Source of the DNA: a virus
IMG/VR virus record: IMGVR_UViG_3300047200_000500
Location: 105,622 to 169,621 of that record
DNA: 64,000 nucleotides
Direction: 5' to 3' (one strand)
Shown here: in pieces, positions 8,361 to 16,852 of the stretch
Position numbering within the stretch: the first letter of the stretch is position 1
Layout of the letters: each line of letters opens with the position of its first letter
Notes under the pieces: generated by a model
Database searches by the model: none
Told to the model about the DNA's origin: nothing
Seen by the model: the letters and a program-made list of their open reading frames with translations, nothing else
Program-made: the position numbers and the translations under genes

Positions 8361-11300
8361 ATGTCCTCACTATTACTACAAATAAATCTTGACTTACAAG
8401 CTAATAGTGCTATTAATATACTTAATACCATTGAATCATCTGTTGATAAAATAGTCGGCAAGCTTCAACAATTTAGTCAATTTTTTAATTCCAATCCGAT
8501 TAATGTAATTCAACCAAAACAAATTGGCATTGCTAATGATTTGTTAAATGCTGTTAAAGAGATTGATAAAAGTGGATCATTTATTAATTCTAAGAATATA
8601 GAAGAAATGGCCGCTAGAAAGCAGATATTGGATAATGTAATAAAACAATCTGTTGAATTACAAAAAACTGTTGAAAATATGAAGTTATTAAACAAGGGAT
8701 TAGAAAAACAAAGAGATTTTAATAAGCAGCTTGATAAATTTTATATTGAAGCTAATAAATTTCAAATAGATTACAATGATACATTAAAAGATATATTAAG
8801 TGGGAAAATCAATGAATTAAAATTGGCCAAATCTCAGCAAAAAGAATTTAATAATTTTGTTAAGTCACTTAGTTTGGCTGTTAAGTATGAAGGTGATTAT
8901 TTAAAGAAACTTGGTATGACAGTTGATGAAGCTAGAAAATTACACGAAGCGATAACTGATGTTAATGTTGAAACAATTAAACAAATTTCTATTTGGGATC
9001 GTGTAGTAAGTGCATTTATGGGTTTTTTAAATTTATTACCAACAGCTGGAATATTAATAGCAACATTGAAAGATCCTTTATCAGTCATTAAAGATTCACT
9101 GAGTGAAATGCATGATTTATGGAAGACTAATAATAAAGTTTCTAATAATTTTTTAATAAATGCCAGTGAAGGATCTAAGGATCTTAGTAAAACTTTGTTT
9201 AAGACAATGCAAGACATTAGTACTGCTGGTGGTGGAATGAGAAAAGATTTTGCGGAATTAGGTATTGATCTTGGCAAGAATATTATAACCTTAGATCAAA
9301 CTAAAGAAGCCGTTAATGCTGTTCTTGCTTCTAGTAGTAAGGGCATTATTGAAAATAATAAGCAACTTGGAATTTATTCATCATTGGTTGCTCAGACTTC
9401 TAGGGCTACGGGCGTTTCGGCTTCTGCTATAGCTGATCTTACTTTGAAATATAGTATGTTATCTAAAGAAATTGGTGGCGTTAAAGACCCAAATGTTAGA
9501 ATGAGACAATCAGCTGTTCTTACTGATGTTTTAGTTAATGTTACTGGAAAATATCAATTTAGTGTTGATGAGACAAGTCATGTTGTTTCATTACTTAATA
9601 GAAATATGATGTTTTTAAATAAAAATTATAAAGTAAGTGCTGAATTAGCTAAATTAGGAATAACACCAGCTAGTTCTTATGCTGTTACTCTGTCAGCTTT
9701 AGGTGATGCTGCCAAGAAAATGGGCCATGATTCTAAGACAGCAATGGATGCTTTTTCATCTGCAATAGAAGACCCATTAAATAACGTTCTTTTACTAGGT
9801 AGTGCAATTAATAGTACTGACCCAGGAAAACAAATGTTGGAAATGGGCAAAAATGCTGCAAAATGGTCAGCAATGATTGAAAAGAACCCGTTGTTACGTG
9901 GTCAAGCTAGACAAATGTTTGGAAAGAGTTATGAAGAGTTAAAAGCAATGGCAGATGCTAATACTAAATTAACTGAAACTTCAAAATTGAACGCTGATGG
10001 AACTGTTGATTTAATTGCTTTAAATAAAGAAATGGCCGATTCCAGCAAAGCTGCAGAGGCTAAGACCACTGCACAAAATAATGCTAATAATAAACTGACT
10101 GAGGCTCTTGATAAATTAAGGATAATGTTCGGTAATATAGCCAATGGTATGCAACCTTTTATTGATGCTCTTACATGGCTTGTCAGTTTGCCTTTTGCTC
10201 CATATATTATTGCAGGAGTGGGAGCACTTACTGCTTTAGGTGGCGCAGCAATTATTGCTCAGAAATCATTTTCATTCTTCAAAGATGGGATAATGTCAGT
10301 TGTTGATAATGTTAAAGGGATGGTTGGATGGCTTAAAGGGGGAAGTTCTAGTATTGGGAAATTAGGTGAATCGATGAAAACTGCTGGTGAAAGCAGTAAA
10401 TCGTTAACTGCTGCTTCAAAAGGTGGAGGTGGGCTTAAAGAATTTGCTGGTGGTATTAAAGATTTTATTAATACACTTGGCGAAATTAAAATTGGTAATG
10501 CTTTAAAGGCCGCAGCGGCTATAGCAATAATTGGTGCTGGATTAGCTATTGGTGTCTATGCGTTAAATAAAGCTTCTGAGGGGATGACTCCAGCACAAGC
10601 TGCAGGGTTGTTAGTCACAGTTGGTGGGATAACTGCTGTTACATATATCTTATCAAAAATGGGCAATATTGGACCAAATGCTTTAATAGGAGCAGCACTT
10701 GTTGGGGGAGTTGGTCTTGCACTTGCTCTTAGTGTAGCAGCTTTAAACATTGCTTCACAGGGAATAACACTTGAACAAATAGGGATGTTGGGAATAATGG
10801 TTGGTGGATTACTCGTTACAATGGGCATTTTAGCTCTCATGACTTCTCTTGCTGCACCAGCTTTACTTGGCGCTATAGCTGTAGGGGCAGTTGGCCTTGC
10901 TCTTGCCTTAGGTGTTGGATCATTGGGTCTGGCTTCTCAATTGTTAGATCGTAATAAGATGGAACTTCTTGGGATAATGACTGCTGGGTTGATGGTATCA
11001 ATGTTAGCATTTGCAGGAATTTCATTTATTGCCGCCCCAGCAGTAGTTGGAGCTATAGCTGTTAGTGCGGTTGGTGTGGCTCTTGCTGTTGGTATAGCTG
11101 CCTTAGGTTTAGCTTCTAAATTAATTGATCCAGATATAGGTGATAAATTTAAAAATTTAGCATCAGGAATAGCTCATTTAGCGCTGACCTCTGTAACTGG
11201 ACCATTGGCATTAATTGGTGCAATAGCAATAGCTGCAGCAGCGCCATTATTGGCCCTTTCATTGGTGACCCTTGGAGCCGCTACCTCATTGTTCGGGGAA

Positions 11301-11945
11301 AGTGTTGTAAATGCTATAGTTTCGCTCTCTGCGGCAGTTGCTAGCATACCAGCTGGATCTGGCCCCGCATTAATCAGCATGGCTGCTGGTCTTACAGCAT
11401 TTGCCGCTTCTCTAGCTGGTGGTGCCATATTCTCATTCTTTAGTGGTGGGATGGTCAATAATGCTAAAGAAATGGGTACAGCAATGCAGACATTACTTGG
11501 TCCAATAACACAGCTTGGAAGTGTTGGTGATCAAGTTGCTAAATCGTTTGTTTCAATAGCTGATGGATTAAAAGTGTTTGTAAATGCTATAAATGATAGT
11601 TCTGGTTGGTTCTCTTCGTTTGAGAGTAAAGCTGAAAAAGTTGCTGCTGCAATGCGTAAGATATCTGAACCAATGAAAGATATGCGTGGTGTTTCAATTG
11701 GCAGTGAAGTTCCTGCTGAAGAAATTAAAAAGAGTCTTGCATTAACTATCGAGTCATCGAATAAATCAAATCAAGAGATGGTTAATGAATTAAAGGAGAT
11801 TAAGAAATTACTTTCTGACAAATCAGATGATAGTGTTGGTGATAAAATGGATCAATCGGTTGATATTCTTAAGAAAATTCTTAATGAAATGGTGTTTAGT
11901 AGTGGATTTGGCGCTACATCAGCCAATGCTGATTATAACGCTTAA
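8361..11945 (+). CDS. Tail tape measure protein
   Basis: At 1194 aa it is among the longest genes in the window and lies just before baseplate genes, the expected place. The N-terminal ~250 residues are coiled-coil-like. The middle carries a segment typical of tape measures (EMADSSKAAEAKTTAQN...EALDKLRIMFGNI). Residues ~610-1020 hold a long run of Ala/Gly/Ile/Leu-rich hydrophobic segments that could insert in the host membrane during DNA injection. The tail returns to charged coiled coil. In the virion it sets tail length and exits with the DNA. The gene uses the AAATATAATA-N3-ATG start arrangement. Confidence 0.85.
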   Translation: MSSLLLQINLDLQANSAINILNTIESSVDKIVGKLQQFSQFFNSNPINVIQPKQIGIANDLLNAVKEIDKSGSFINSKNIEEMAARKQILDNVIKQSVELQKTVENMKLLNKGLEKQRDFNKQLDKFYIEANKFQIDYNDTLKDILSGKINELKLAKSQQKEFNNFVKSLSLAVKYEGDYLKKLGMTVDEARKLHEAITDVNVETIKQISIWDRVVSAFMGFLNLLPTAGILIATLKDPLSVIKDSLSEMHDLWKTNNKVSNNFLINASEGSKDLSKTLFKTMQDISTAGGGMRKDFAELGIDLGKNIITLDQTKEAVNAVLASSSKGIIENNKQLGIYSSLVAQTSRATGVSASAIADLTLKYSMLSKEIGGVKDPNVRMRQSAVLTDVLVNVTGKYQFSVDETSHVVSLLNRNMMFLNKNYKVSAELAKLGITPASSYAVTLSALGDAAKKMGHDSKTAMDAFSSAIEDPLNNVLLLGSAINSTDPGKQMLEMGKNAAKWSAMIEKNPLLRGQARQMFGKSYEELKAMADANTKLTETSKLNADGTVDLIALNKEMADSSKAAEAKTTAQNNANNKLTEALDKLRIMFGNIANGMQPFIDALTWLVSLPFAPYIIAGVGALTALGGAAIIAQKSFSFFKDGIMSVVDNVKGMVGWLKGGSSSIGKLGESMKTAGESSKSLTAASKGGGGLKEFAGGIKDFINTLGEIKIGNALKAAAAIAIIGAGLAIGVYALNKASEGMTPAQAAGLLVTVGGITAVTYILSKMGNIGPNALIGAALVGGVGLALALSVAALNIASQGITLEQIGMLGIMVGGLLVTMGILALMTSLAAPALLGAIAVGAVGLALALGVGSLGLASQLLDRNKMELLGIMTAGLMVSMLAFAGISFIAAPAVVGAIAVSAVGVALAVGIAALGLASKLIDPDIGDKFKNLASGIAHLALTSVTGPLALIGAIAIAAAAPLLALSLVTLGAATSLFGESVVNAIVSLSAAVASIPAGSGPALISMAAGLTAFAASLAGGAIFSFFSGGMVNNAKEMGTAMQTLLGPITQLGSVGDQVAKSFVSIADGLKVFVNAINDSSGWFSSFESKAEKVAAAMRKISEPMKDMRGVSIGSEVPAEEIKKSLALTIESSNKSNQEMVNELKEIKKLLSDKSDDSVGDKMDQSVDILKKILNEMVFSSGFGATSANADYNA

Positions 11946-11958
11946 TATTAGGTTAGGT

Positions 11959-11971
11959 AAATATAATACAT
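11959..11971 (+). promoter_or_regulatory. AAATATAATA-N3-ATG box, second copy
   Basis: AAATATAATA (11959-11968), then CAT and ATG at 11972. Same sequence and same distance to the start as at the tape measure gene. It lies in the only gap between the two genes. Confidence 0.5.
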
Positions 11972-12541
11972 ATGGCATTTATTCTAGCTGATGCTGATGT
12001 GGATGCTCTCAAGCAGGTTAATATCAAGGGTAATCCGTCTGGGTTTACCCTTAATAGTGATAATCTTCAATTTCCACCAATTATTACTAAAGATACTAAA
12101 AATGCGAATTGGCATACTACTGATGCAATGTCGTATGAACCAATAGCTTTCTTTAAATCTGCCAATCCGAGAGACTTAGGATTAGAATTTCAATGGATAA
12201 TAGGTGGAAAATGGGATCCAGATAAAGTTCATAAAACTATAGATGATGTGAAAAAGTATTTTTATACTTGTTATTTAGGTAGTTCATTCCAACAATACCC
12301 GATAGTAGAAATAACAAAATTATATAATATAATAACTCAAAGAACTACTTGGAGATTAAATAGTGTCAATGTTGTTTACAGTCCTGAATTGGTTAATGTT
12401 AATGGAAAATGGTATCCACTTAATGTAAAACTTTCTATGGACTTATTATCTATTACTAAACTTAAGGGTGATCAAGGTGGTGATACCCCAATGCAAGAAC
12501 TTAATACGCTTGAAGATAGTCCAAAGCCTGGTTGGTATTAA
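11972..12541 (+). CDS. Baseplate/tail adaptor protein (XkdP N-domain-like)
   Basis: A 189-aa beta-rich protein placed between the tape measure and a gp53/LysM-like gene. The pattern 'PPIITKD..NWHTTDAMSYEPIAFF ... VEITKL ... LNSVNVVYSPELVN...YPLNVKLSMDL' resembles the N-terminal half of the hub-adaptor proteins that carry a LysM domain in other contractile tails. Here the LysM-like half would be the separate next gene. The assignment rests on gene order and fold impression, not a firm motif. No Shine-Dalgarno. Confidence 0.55.
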   Translation: MAFILADADVDALKQVNIKGNPSGFTLNSDNLQFPPIITKDTKNANWHTTDAMSYEPIAFFKSANPRDLGLEFQWIIGGKWDPDKVHKTIDDVKKYFYTCYLGSSFQQYPIVEITKLYNIITQRTTWRLNSVNVVYSPELVNVNGKWYPLNVKLSMDLLSITKLKGDQGGDTPMQELNTLEDSPKPGWY

Positions 12542-12543
12542 AT

Positions 12544-12849
12544 ATGGCATTAAGTTACAGTAGATTCAGAAATACTTCATTAGTGAAGACCCAAAATGGT
12601 GCGGAAACTTATGGGTTAATGGAGGGATTTGATGTTTTGAAGAATTTAACTGGTGATCAATATCAAAACTGGATAACTGAAAATAAGTATGAAGGAAGGC
12701 CAGATTTAATAGCTTTGTTTTTTTATAATCTTTCATATTATGATTGGGTGATCATTATGGCTAATAGGCCAAAAAACCCTTTAAACTGGCCGAAAACTGG
12801 TGATGTAATAAAGATACCCAATCTTAGTTTAATTAGGACATTATTCTAA
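12544..12849 (+). CDS. gp53/LysM-like baseplate wedge or hub protein
   Basis: The ATG at 12544 is used; the frame also opens at a TTG (12532) inside the preceding gene, which is unlikely. The 101-aa product has RPDLIALFFYNLSYYDWVII followed by NWPKTGDVIKIP, matching the sense of LysM-like folds in T4 gp53-type baseplate proteins (start with a residence/position helix and end with GxxIxIP). Role: joining tail tube or hub to baseplate. Its stop overlaps the ATG of the next gene. Confidence 0.6.
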   Translation: MALSYSRFRNTSLVKTQNGAETYGLMEGFDVLKNLTGDQYQNWITENKYEGRPDLIALFFYNLSYYDWVIIMANRPKNPLNWPKTGDVIKIPNLSLIRTLF

Positions 12850-13346
12850 TGCCTGGATTTAAAATAGGCAACCAAGGTGATGGACCTAATGCTACTGCGG
12901 AAGTATTTCGCACACATAGATTTATATTAAATAGTTTTCTTGGCAAACCAGGTAATAAACCACCATTTGATATGTTAAAAGATGTTGATTTACCAGATCG
13001 TATAATAGAAGAAATACAAATTAAGACTCCTGGCGCTACTTATAAATTCGGAAAACAACTTGGATATACTGATTTAAAGTTAGTGTTCTATATTCCAAAA
13101 GATTTATTGTCAAAACTTGAAGAAATGTTCGATGATGTCGGAAATAATAAAACAGGAATACAAGATTTTAATACATACATGGATGAAGTTGTGTTAACAA
13201 TGCAACTTAAGGAACAAGATTTTAAATTTACATTTAAAAATGCTTGGATTGGTAATATTTCTTATGGCCAATTATCATATGGGTCATCAGAATTAAAATT
13301 AGTAACAATAACTGTAAAATTTTCATGGTATAATACTCAGGTTTAA
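12849..13346 (+). CDS. Tail-tube-like baseplate protein (gp19/gp54-type fold)
   Basis: The C-terminal half, with KFTFKNAWIGNISYGQLSYG and LVTITVKFSWY, follows the conserved ending of tail-tube and tube-initiator proteins, where a beta-strand pair closes the tube ring (sense: 'naWi..is...l.y.s.el.t.tvtf.y'). At 165 aa it suits a tube subunit or tube initiator. Being next to the hub gene favours an initiator or baseplate-proximal ring over the main tube. It overlaps the upstream stop by one base. Confidence 0.65.
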   Translation: MPGFKIGNQGDGPNATAEVFRTHRFILNSFLGKPGNKPPFDMLKDVDLPDRIIEEIQIKTPGATYKFGKQLGYTDLKLVFYIPKDLLSKLEEMFDDVGNNKTGIQDFNTYMDEVVLTMQLKEQDFKFTFKNAWIGNISYGQLSYGSSELKLVTITVKFSWYNTQV

Positions 13347-13350
13347 AATT

Positions 13351-14589
13351 ATGGAACATGCCGGAGCAGATGTTGAAGTTATAATATCGATAGAAGACGG
13401 GCCTAATCTTAGTCATTTTGTTAATAAGTTTCAATGGAAATCATTAATTAATGGTGGATATTCTGTTTATGCCTTATTCAATGATCCTCATCTTGCGGCG
13501 TTTCAAAGCATTGCTAATGAGAAATATTTAAGAGATGCTAGAAAAAAACCAACTAAGATAAAATGGAAATTGAAATGGAGAATAACTGGGAAAGAAACTG
13601 ATGAACGTATAGCTTATATTACTGATCTTGACGCCATTACTCCAGAAGGCGGTCAATCGTCTGGTTTCTTTCAATTTATTGCTATTGATCCTCCAACATG
13701 GTATTTGAATTGGGGAGATGCTGAAGGAAAAGCATATAAAGGTAAAGTATCTGATGTGATAAAAAAGATTATTCAAGATTATGCTCCAGGAATATCAGCA
13801 GATGTTGGTGAAACTTCTGATAATAAAGAAAATTATTGGTATATGATGAGGCAAGATCCTAAATCGTTTTTGATGTCATTAATTGATTGGTCATCATCAA
13901 TAACCAATCAGAAAACTCAATGGATTGTCGCGAGTGTTGATGAAAAAATAGTTGTCAAAGAACAAGCAGAACTTCCTAGTGGAAGTTTTGGAGATTATGT
14001 TGTTAACTCAAATGCTCCAGGTGCTGGAAATGTAATTTCTTGGCAATTGTTAGAAAACAATTATTTATCAAACTTGCAAACTGTTCTAGGGACTGCTGGG
14101 ATATCGGCTGTGTCTGGCTTGTATTGTGATAAGAAGAACACTATTACAAAGAGTAAGATTAAAATTAATGATGCAAATACCAGCAATAAACTTAATATAG
14201 ATTTAAAACAAGATCAAAGCTTTACTAAACCAACTGATGAGGATCGTGGCTGGACACAAATAATGGCTGTACCAGAATGTAGTGGCGGAGAGTTGGGAAT
14301 AAAATATCAAGATTATATTGATGGTAGAGCAAGAGTAATGTTTTTGAATATGCTAGAAGGATTAAATAGGATAAAGTTAAAAGTAGTTGGGAATAATAAA
14401 GTACATGATAGTAGCAATCTTGGTGGATATACTGTTAATTTAACATGGGTTGATGTAAACAGTACCCCATATGGTGGCAATGGAAAATGGTTATGTTATG
14501 GATTCCAACATACAGTATTTGCTGGCATGTGGACTACCGACTTATATTTAAACAGGCTGGATCAAGATAGTGCTTCTCAAAAGCGCTAA
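13351..14589 (+). CDS. Baseplate hub protein (gp27/gpD-type)
   Basis: A 412-aa protein immediately after the tube-like gene. The N-terminal domain (ADVEVIISIEDGPNL ... TDLDAI) and the long mid-region with KVSDVIKKIIQDYAPG and FLMSLIDWSS fit the hub domains that form the trimeric platform for the spike. The C-terminus (GKWLCYGFQHTVFAGMWTTDLYLNRLD) has the 'y...g..H....g.w.T.l.L.r' pattern common to phage late control D/gp27 hubs. No spike gene (gp5/gpV) follows in this window, which is unusual and suggests it is elsewhere. Confidence 0.7.
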   Translation: MEHAGADVEVIISIEDGPNLSHFVNKFQWKSLINGGYSVYALFNDPHLAAFQSIANEKYLRDARKKPTKIKWKLKWRITGKETDERIAYITDLDAITPEGGQSSGFFQFIAIDPPTWYLNWGDAEGKAYKGKVSDVIKKIIQDYAPGISADVGETSDNKENYWYMMRQDPKSFLMSLIDWSSSITNQKTQWIVASVDEKIVVKEQAELPSGSFGDYVVNSNAPGAGNVISWQLLENNYLSNLQTVLGTAGISAVSGLYCDKKNTITKSKIKINDANTSNKLNIDLKQDQSFTKPTDEDRGWTQIMAVPECSGGELGIKYQDYIDGRARVMFLNMLEGLNRIKLKVVGNNKVHDSSNLGGYTVNLTWVDVNSTPYGGNGKWLCYGFQHTVFAGMWTTDLYLNRLDQDSASQKR

Positions 14590-14655
14590 ATAAAAATTGC
14601 TAAAAGCAAATAATTTCGGGCAAAAATATTTCAGACCTACACAAGGAACAATCCC

Positions 14656-15084
14656 ATGGCCGACCAACCCGCCAACACAGCAATTTCAGTCTTCCGTACA
14701 GTCCGTACGCGGACTGATGTTAACCGTAACGCCTCCATCAAGCAGATGGCTCAGCGTCTTGGTACCAGAGTGGTAATCGCCCCTGGTGAGGAAATCGACG
14801 CCTACTACGCACTGGCCGATACAGCCGCTGCTTCCGCTGCAGCTGGCGTCCCAGGTCCCAACCCCGGTTGGAGATATGGTATGCCAGTCGTTCTTGAGAC
14901 CCGCACACGCGCCACTGTGAATGATGTTTATGCAGGTGTGGCTTCTCTGGCCTTCCCTGTCAAGATCGTCGGTAACGGCAATGATCTCTTCATTGAGAAG
15001 GCCGCTGGCCATCTGACTGATGACCTGCACACTCAAGTTCGCGCTGTTGCTCCCCTGCCTCGGGGCCTCTTCCGCGCTATCTGA
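14656..15084 (+). CDS. GC-rich, probably highly expressed unknown protein (142 aa)
   Basis: Preceded by CAAGGAAC and followed by a very strong hairpin, so it behaves as its own expression unit. Codons are strongly C/G-ending, unlike the AT-rich genes on both sides but like the cold-shock gene. The protein is Ala-rich in the middle (DTAAASAAAGVPGPNPGW) with beta-rich flanks and no cysteine. Such codon bias with a dedicated terminator is typical of abundant virion proteins (tube, decoration or major structural). I cannot assign a family. Horizontal gain from a high-GC source is the alternative. Confidence 0.6.
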   Translation: MADQPANTAISVFRTVRTRTDVNRNASIKQMAQRLGTRVVIAPGEEIDAYYALADTAAASAAAGVPGPNPGWRYGMPVVLETRTRATVNDVYAGVASLAFPVKIVGNGNDLFIEKAAGHLTDDLHTQVRAVAPLPRGLFRAI

Positions 15085-15101
15085 ACTTGGCTTTAGTGCC
15101 G

Positions 15102-15138
15102 AATTTGACCACCTGTGCGATCCACAGGTGGTCAAATT
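15102..15138 (+). terminator. Strong 16-bp hairpin, probable terminator
   Basis: The arms 15102-15117 and 15123-15138 are perfectly complementary (core GACCACCTGTG / CACAGGTGGTC) around a 5-base loop. The T-run after it is poor (GTATCTGGG), so it may terminate weakly or protect the 3' end of the upstream transcript. Confidence 0.7.
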
Positions 15139-15175
15139 GTATCTGGGAAATAAAATATAACAAAGGAACAAACAA

Positions 15176-15685
15176 ATGACTGCTCTCTCCACTGGTCCAT
15201 TAAGCGTAAGCCAAGTCACTAATCAACATATGTTTATTCCGTTTGTGGCTGTAATGCAAGTTAATTTCCCATCTGGATATGGTAATCGTTGGGAACGTTA
15301 TGATGAGCTTGTTAAAATTGCCAATGTGGCAGAGAATGAAATAAATGCATTTATTAAAGCTAATGGATATGCAACTGATTCTTCAAATCCTGTTAAATTT
15401 ACAATCCCATATGGTGACAATGTTGCGAAAATGACCCTCAATGGAAATATTTTACGTACCCCAAGAAGTAGTATTCCTAAGAGTTCAACACTTGCTGTAA
15501 CCGTTTTGAATGCTGGAAAGGGAGTAGTTGGATATGGATGTACAAATGCCGCCAATAAAATACCTGACCCTTATTTTGATGCTTTTGCTGATCAATTAAT
15601 CAGTTCGTTAGAATCAATCATTACAAATGCAACTGTTTTAAGCGTGGAAGTTGCTGGCATCAGATATGGAGAACGCGGCTTATAA
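15176..15685 (+). CDS. Unknown 169-aa protein, possibly structural
   Basis: Start supported by AAAGGAAC upstream, with an AAATATAA box at 15153-15160. The protein is mixed alpha/beta with no cysteine-rich or catalytic motif except a CTNAANK segment. It follows the GC-rich abundant gene and its hairpin. Position among tail genes suggests a virion component; no family recognised. Confidence 0.5.
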   Translation: MTALSTGPLSVSQVTNQHMFIPFVAVMQVNFPSGYGNRWERYDELVKIANVAENEINAFIKANGYATDSSNPVKFTIPYGDNVAKMTLNGNILRTPRSSIPKSSTLAVTVLNAGKGVVGYGCTNAANKIPDPYFDAFADQLISSLESIITNATVLSVEVAGIRYGERGL

Positions 15686-15693
15686 TTTGAAAT

Positions 15694-15707
15694 AGTATTT
15701 TAGTATA
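15694..15707 (+). promoter_or_regulatory. AGTATTTTA-N5-ATG box upstream of adenosine deaminase
   Basis: AGTATTTTA (15694-15702) followed by 5 bases and ATG (15708). The identical 9-mer with identical spacing precedes starts at 37974 and 57184. No Shine-Dalgarno is present. Confidence 0.45.
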
Positions 15708-16658
15708 ATGATACTTTGCGAATTTCACCGCCATTTTGGTGGGTCAATTTCTATAGAAACAGTTAGTAAAATATCTGGTATTCCTTTAAATGAAGTAAGA
15801 AGGTCAATGGTTTTTGACCCTCAGAATGATAACTTGGGTTATAAGTCATTTTTTAAGAAATTTAACATATTGGACAATATTAGTTGGAATTATGAAAACA
15901 TTTCATTGACTGTTCAGGATGTGGTATGGAAGCTAAAGCAGGAAGGCATTCAATATGCAGAAATTAAATTTTCAGTTAATAAATATTTAAAACACATTAA
16001 TACTCCACTTGAAGATTTTATATTGTGGTTTGCCAATGAATTTGAAACTTTCTCATCAAGTGTAGGGATAACTGTTGATTTAATATTATCATTAAAACAT
16101 GATATGGACAAGAATTTGCAAATAAAAATAGGTAATGTTATTAAAAATGATACAGTAGCTGAATGCATTGCTGGAATTGACATAGTTGGAGATGAACATT
16201 ATTTTAATGTTGAATTCTACAGACCAATATATGAAAACTGGCATGCCGCAAAGCGTGTGTGTATGGCTCATGTTGGTGAAATTAATAGGCCACAAAATGT
16301 TATCGATGCCATAAATATTTTAAAATTAGACAGGGTATGTCATGGCATAGCTGTAGCTGATAATAAAGAATTGGCTAAAATGACTAGCGATAAATTGATA
16401 TCATTTGATGTTTGTTTAACTAGTAATCTATGCACAGGGGTTGCTACAATAGGTAATCATCCAGTAAAAAGGATGATTGAGAATGGGTTTATTGTTAATA
16501 TTGGTACGGATGATCCGGTTATTGTTGATACTAACATAAATGCAGAATACGATTTTTTAAAGAAAGAGACAGGGTTATCAAATAAAGATATTAATAAAAT
16601 TAAAAATAGTGCCTACAATTTTTCTGCACAAGAAATAATTAAAAGAAAATCTTTATGA
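15708..16658 (+). CDS. Adenosine deaminase family metal-dependent hydrolase
   Basis: Deaminates adenosine or deoxyadenosine (or a related purine nucleoside) to inosine, using zinc in a TIM barrel. All family signatures are visible in order: metal-binding HxH (H7, H9 in FHRHFGGS), GIDIVGDE, catalytic AHVGE (H188, E191), RVCHG (H212), DVCLTSNL, and GTDDP (D268, D269). At 316 aa it is full length. It sits among virion and unknown genes and ends in an ATGA overlap with the next gene. Possible roles are purine salvage or removal of an adenosine-based defence signal; neither is shown by sequence. AMP deaminase or adenine deaminase are less likely given the motif set. Confidence 0.88.
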   Translation: MILCEFHRHFGGSISIETVSKISGIPLNEVRRSMVFDPQNDNLGYKSFFKKFNILDNISWNYENISLTVQDVVWKLKQEGIQYAEIKFSVNKYLKHINTPLEDFILWFANEFETFSSSVGITVDLILSLKHDMDKNLQIKIGNVIKNDTVAECIAGIDIVGDEHYFNVEFYRPIYENWHAAKRVCMAHVGEINRPQNVIDAINILKLDRVCHGIAVADNKELAKMTSDKLISFDVCLTSNLCTGVATIGNHPVKRMIENGFIVNIGTDDPVIVDTNINAEYDFLKKETGLSNKDINKIKNSAYNFSAQEIIKRKSL

Positions 16659-16852
16659 CTTCTGGTGATTTTTTAACAGAGATGGCCGAAGAACCAGAAA
16701 TTAATAAAGCTGGATTAGATCCAGGTTTTGTAGCAATGTTGCAGCGTATGCACGAATATTCTCCAAAAGTACATGAGATGGTTAGGAAATTAAGGCGTGA
16801 AATTTATGTTTCTATAATGCAAGATAAAATTAATGGTAAAATATATATTTAA
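16655..16852 (+). CDS. Small unknown protein (65 aa)
   Basis: Coupled to the deaminase gene by an ATGA overlap and to the next gene by TAATG. The start MTSGDFLTEMAEE resembles that of the 23178 protein (MEATDFLTELFAK), suggesting a short shared N-terminal signal. The rest is a charged helix. No function assigned. Confidence 0.45.
   Translation: MTSGDFLTEMAEEPEINKAGLDPGFVAMLQRMHEYSPKVHEMVRKLRREIYVSIMQDKINGKIYI

Noticed and set aside
14686-15219. A 177-aa open frame on the minus strand
   Set aside because: It is a shadow of the GC-rich plus-strand gene at 14656, has no ribosome site, and crosses the terminator hairpin. The plus-strand frame has the better start signal and the C/G-ending codon bias.
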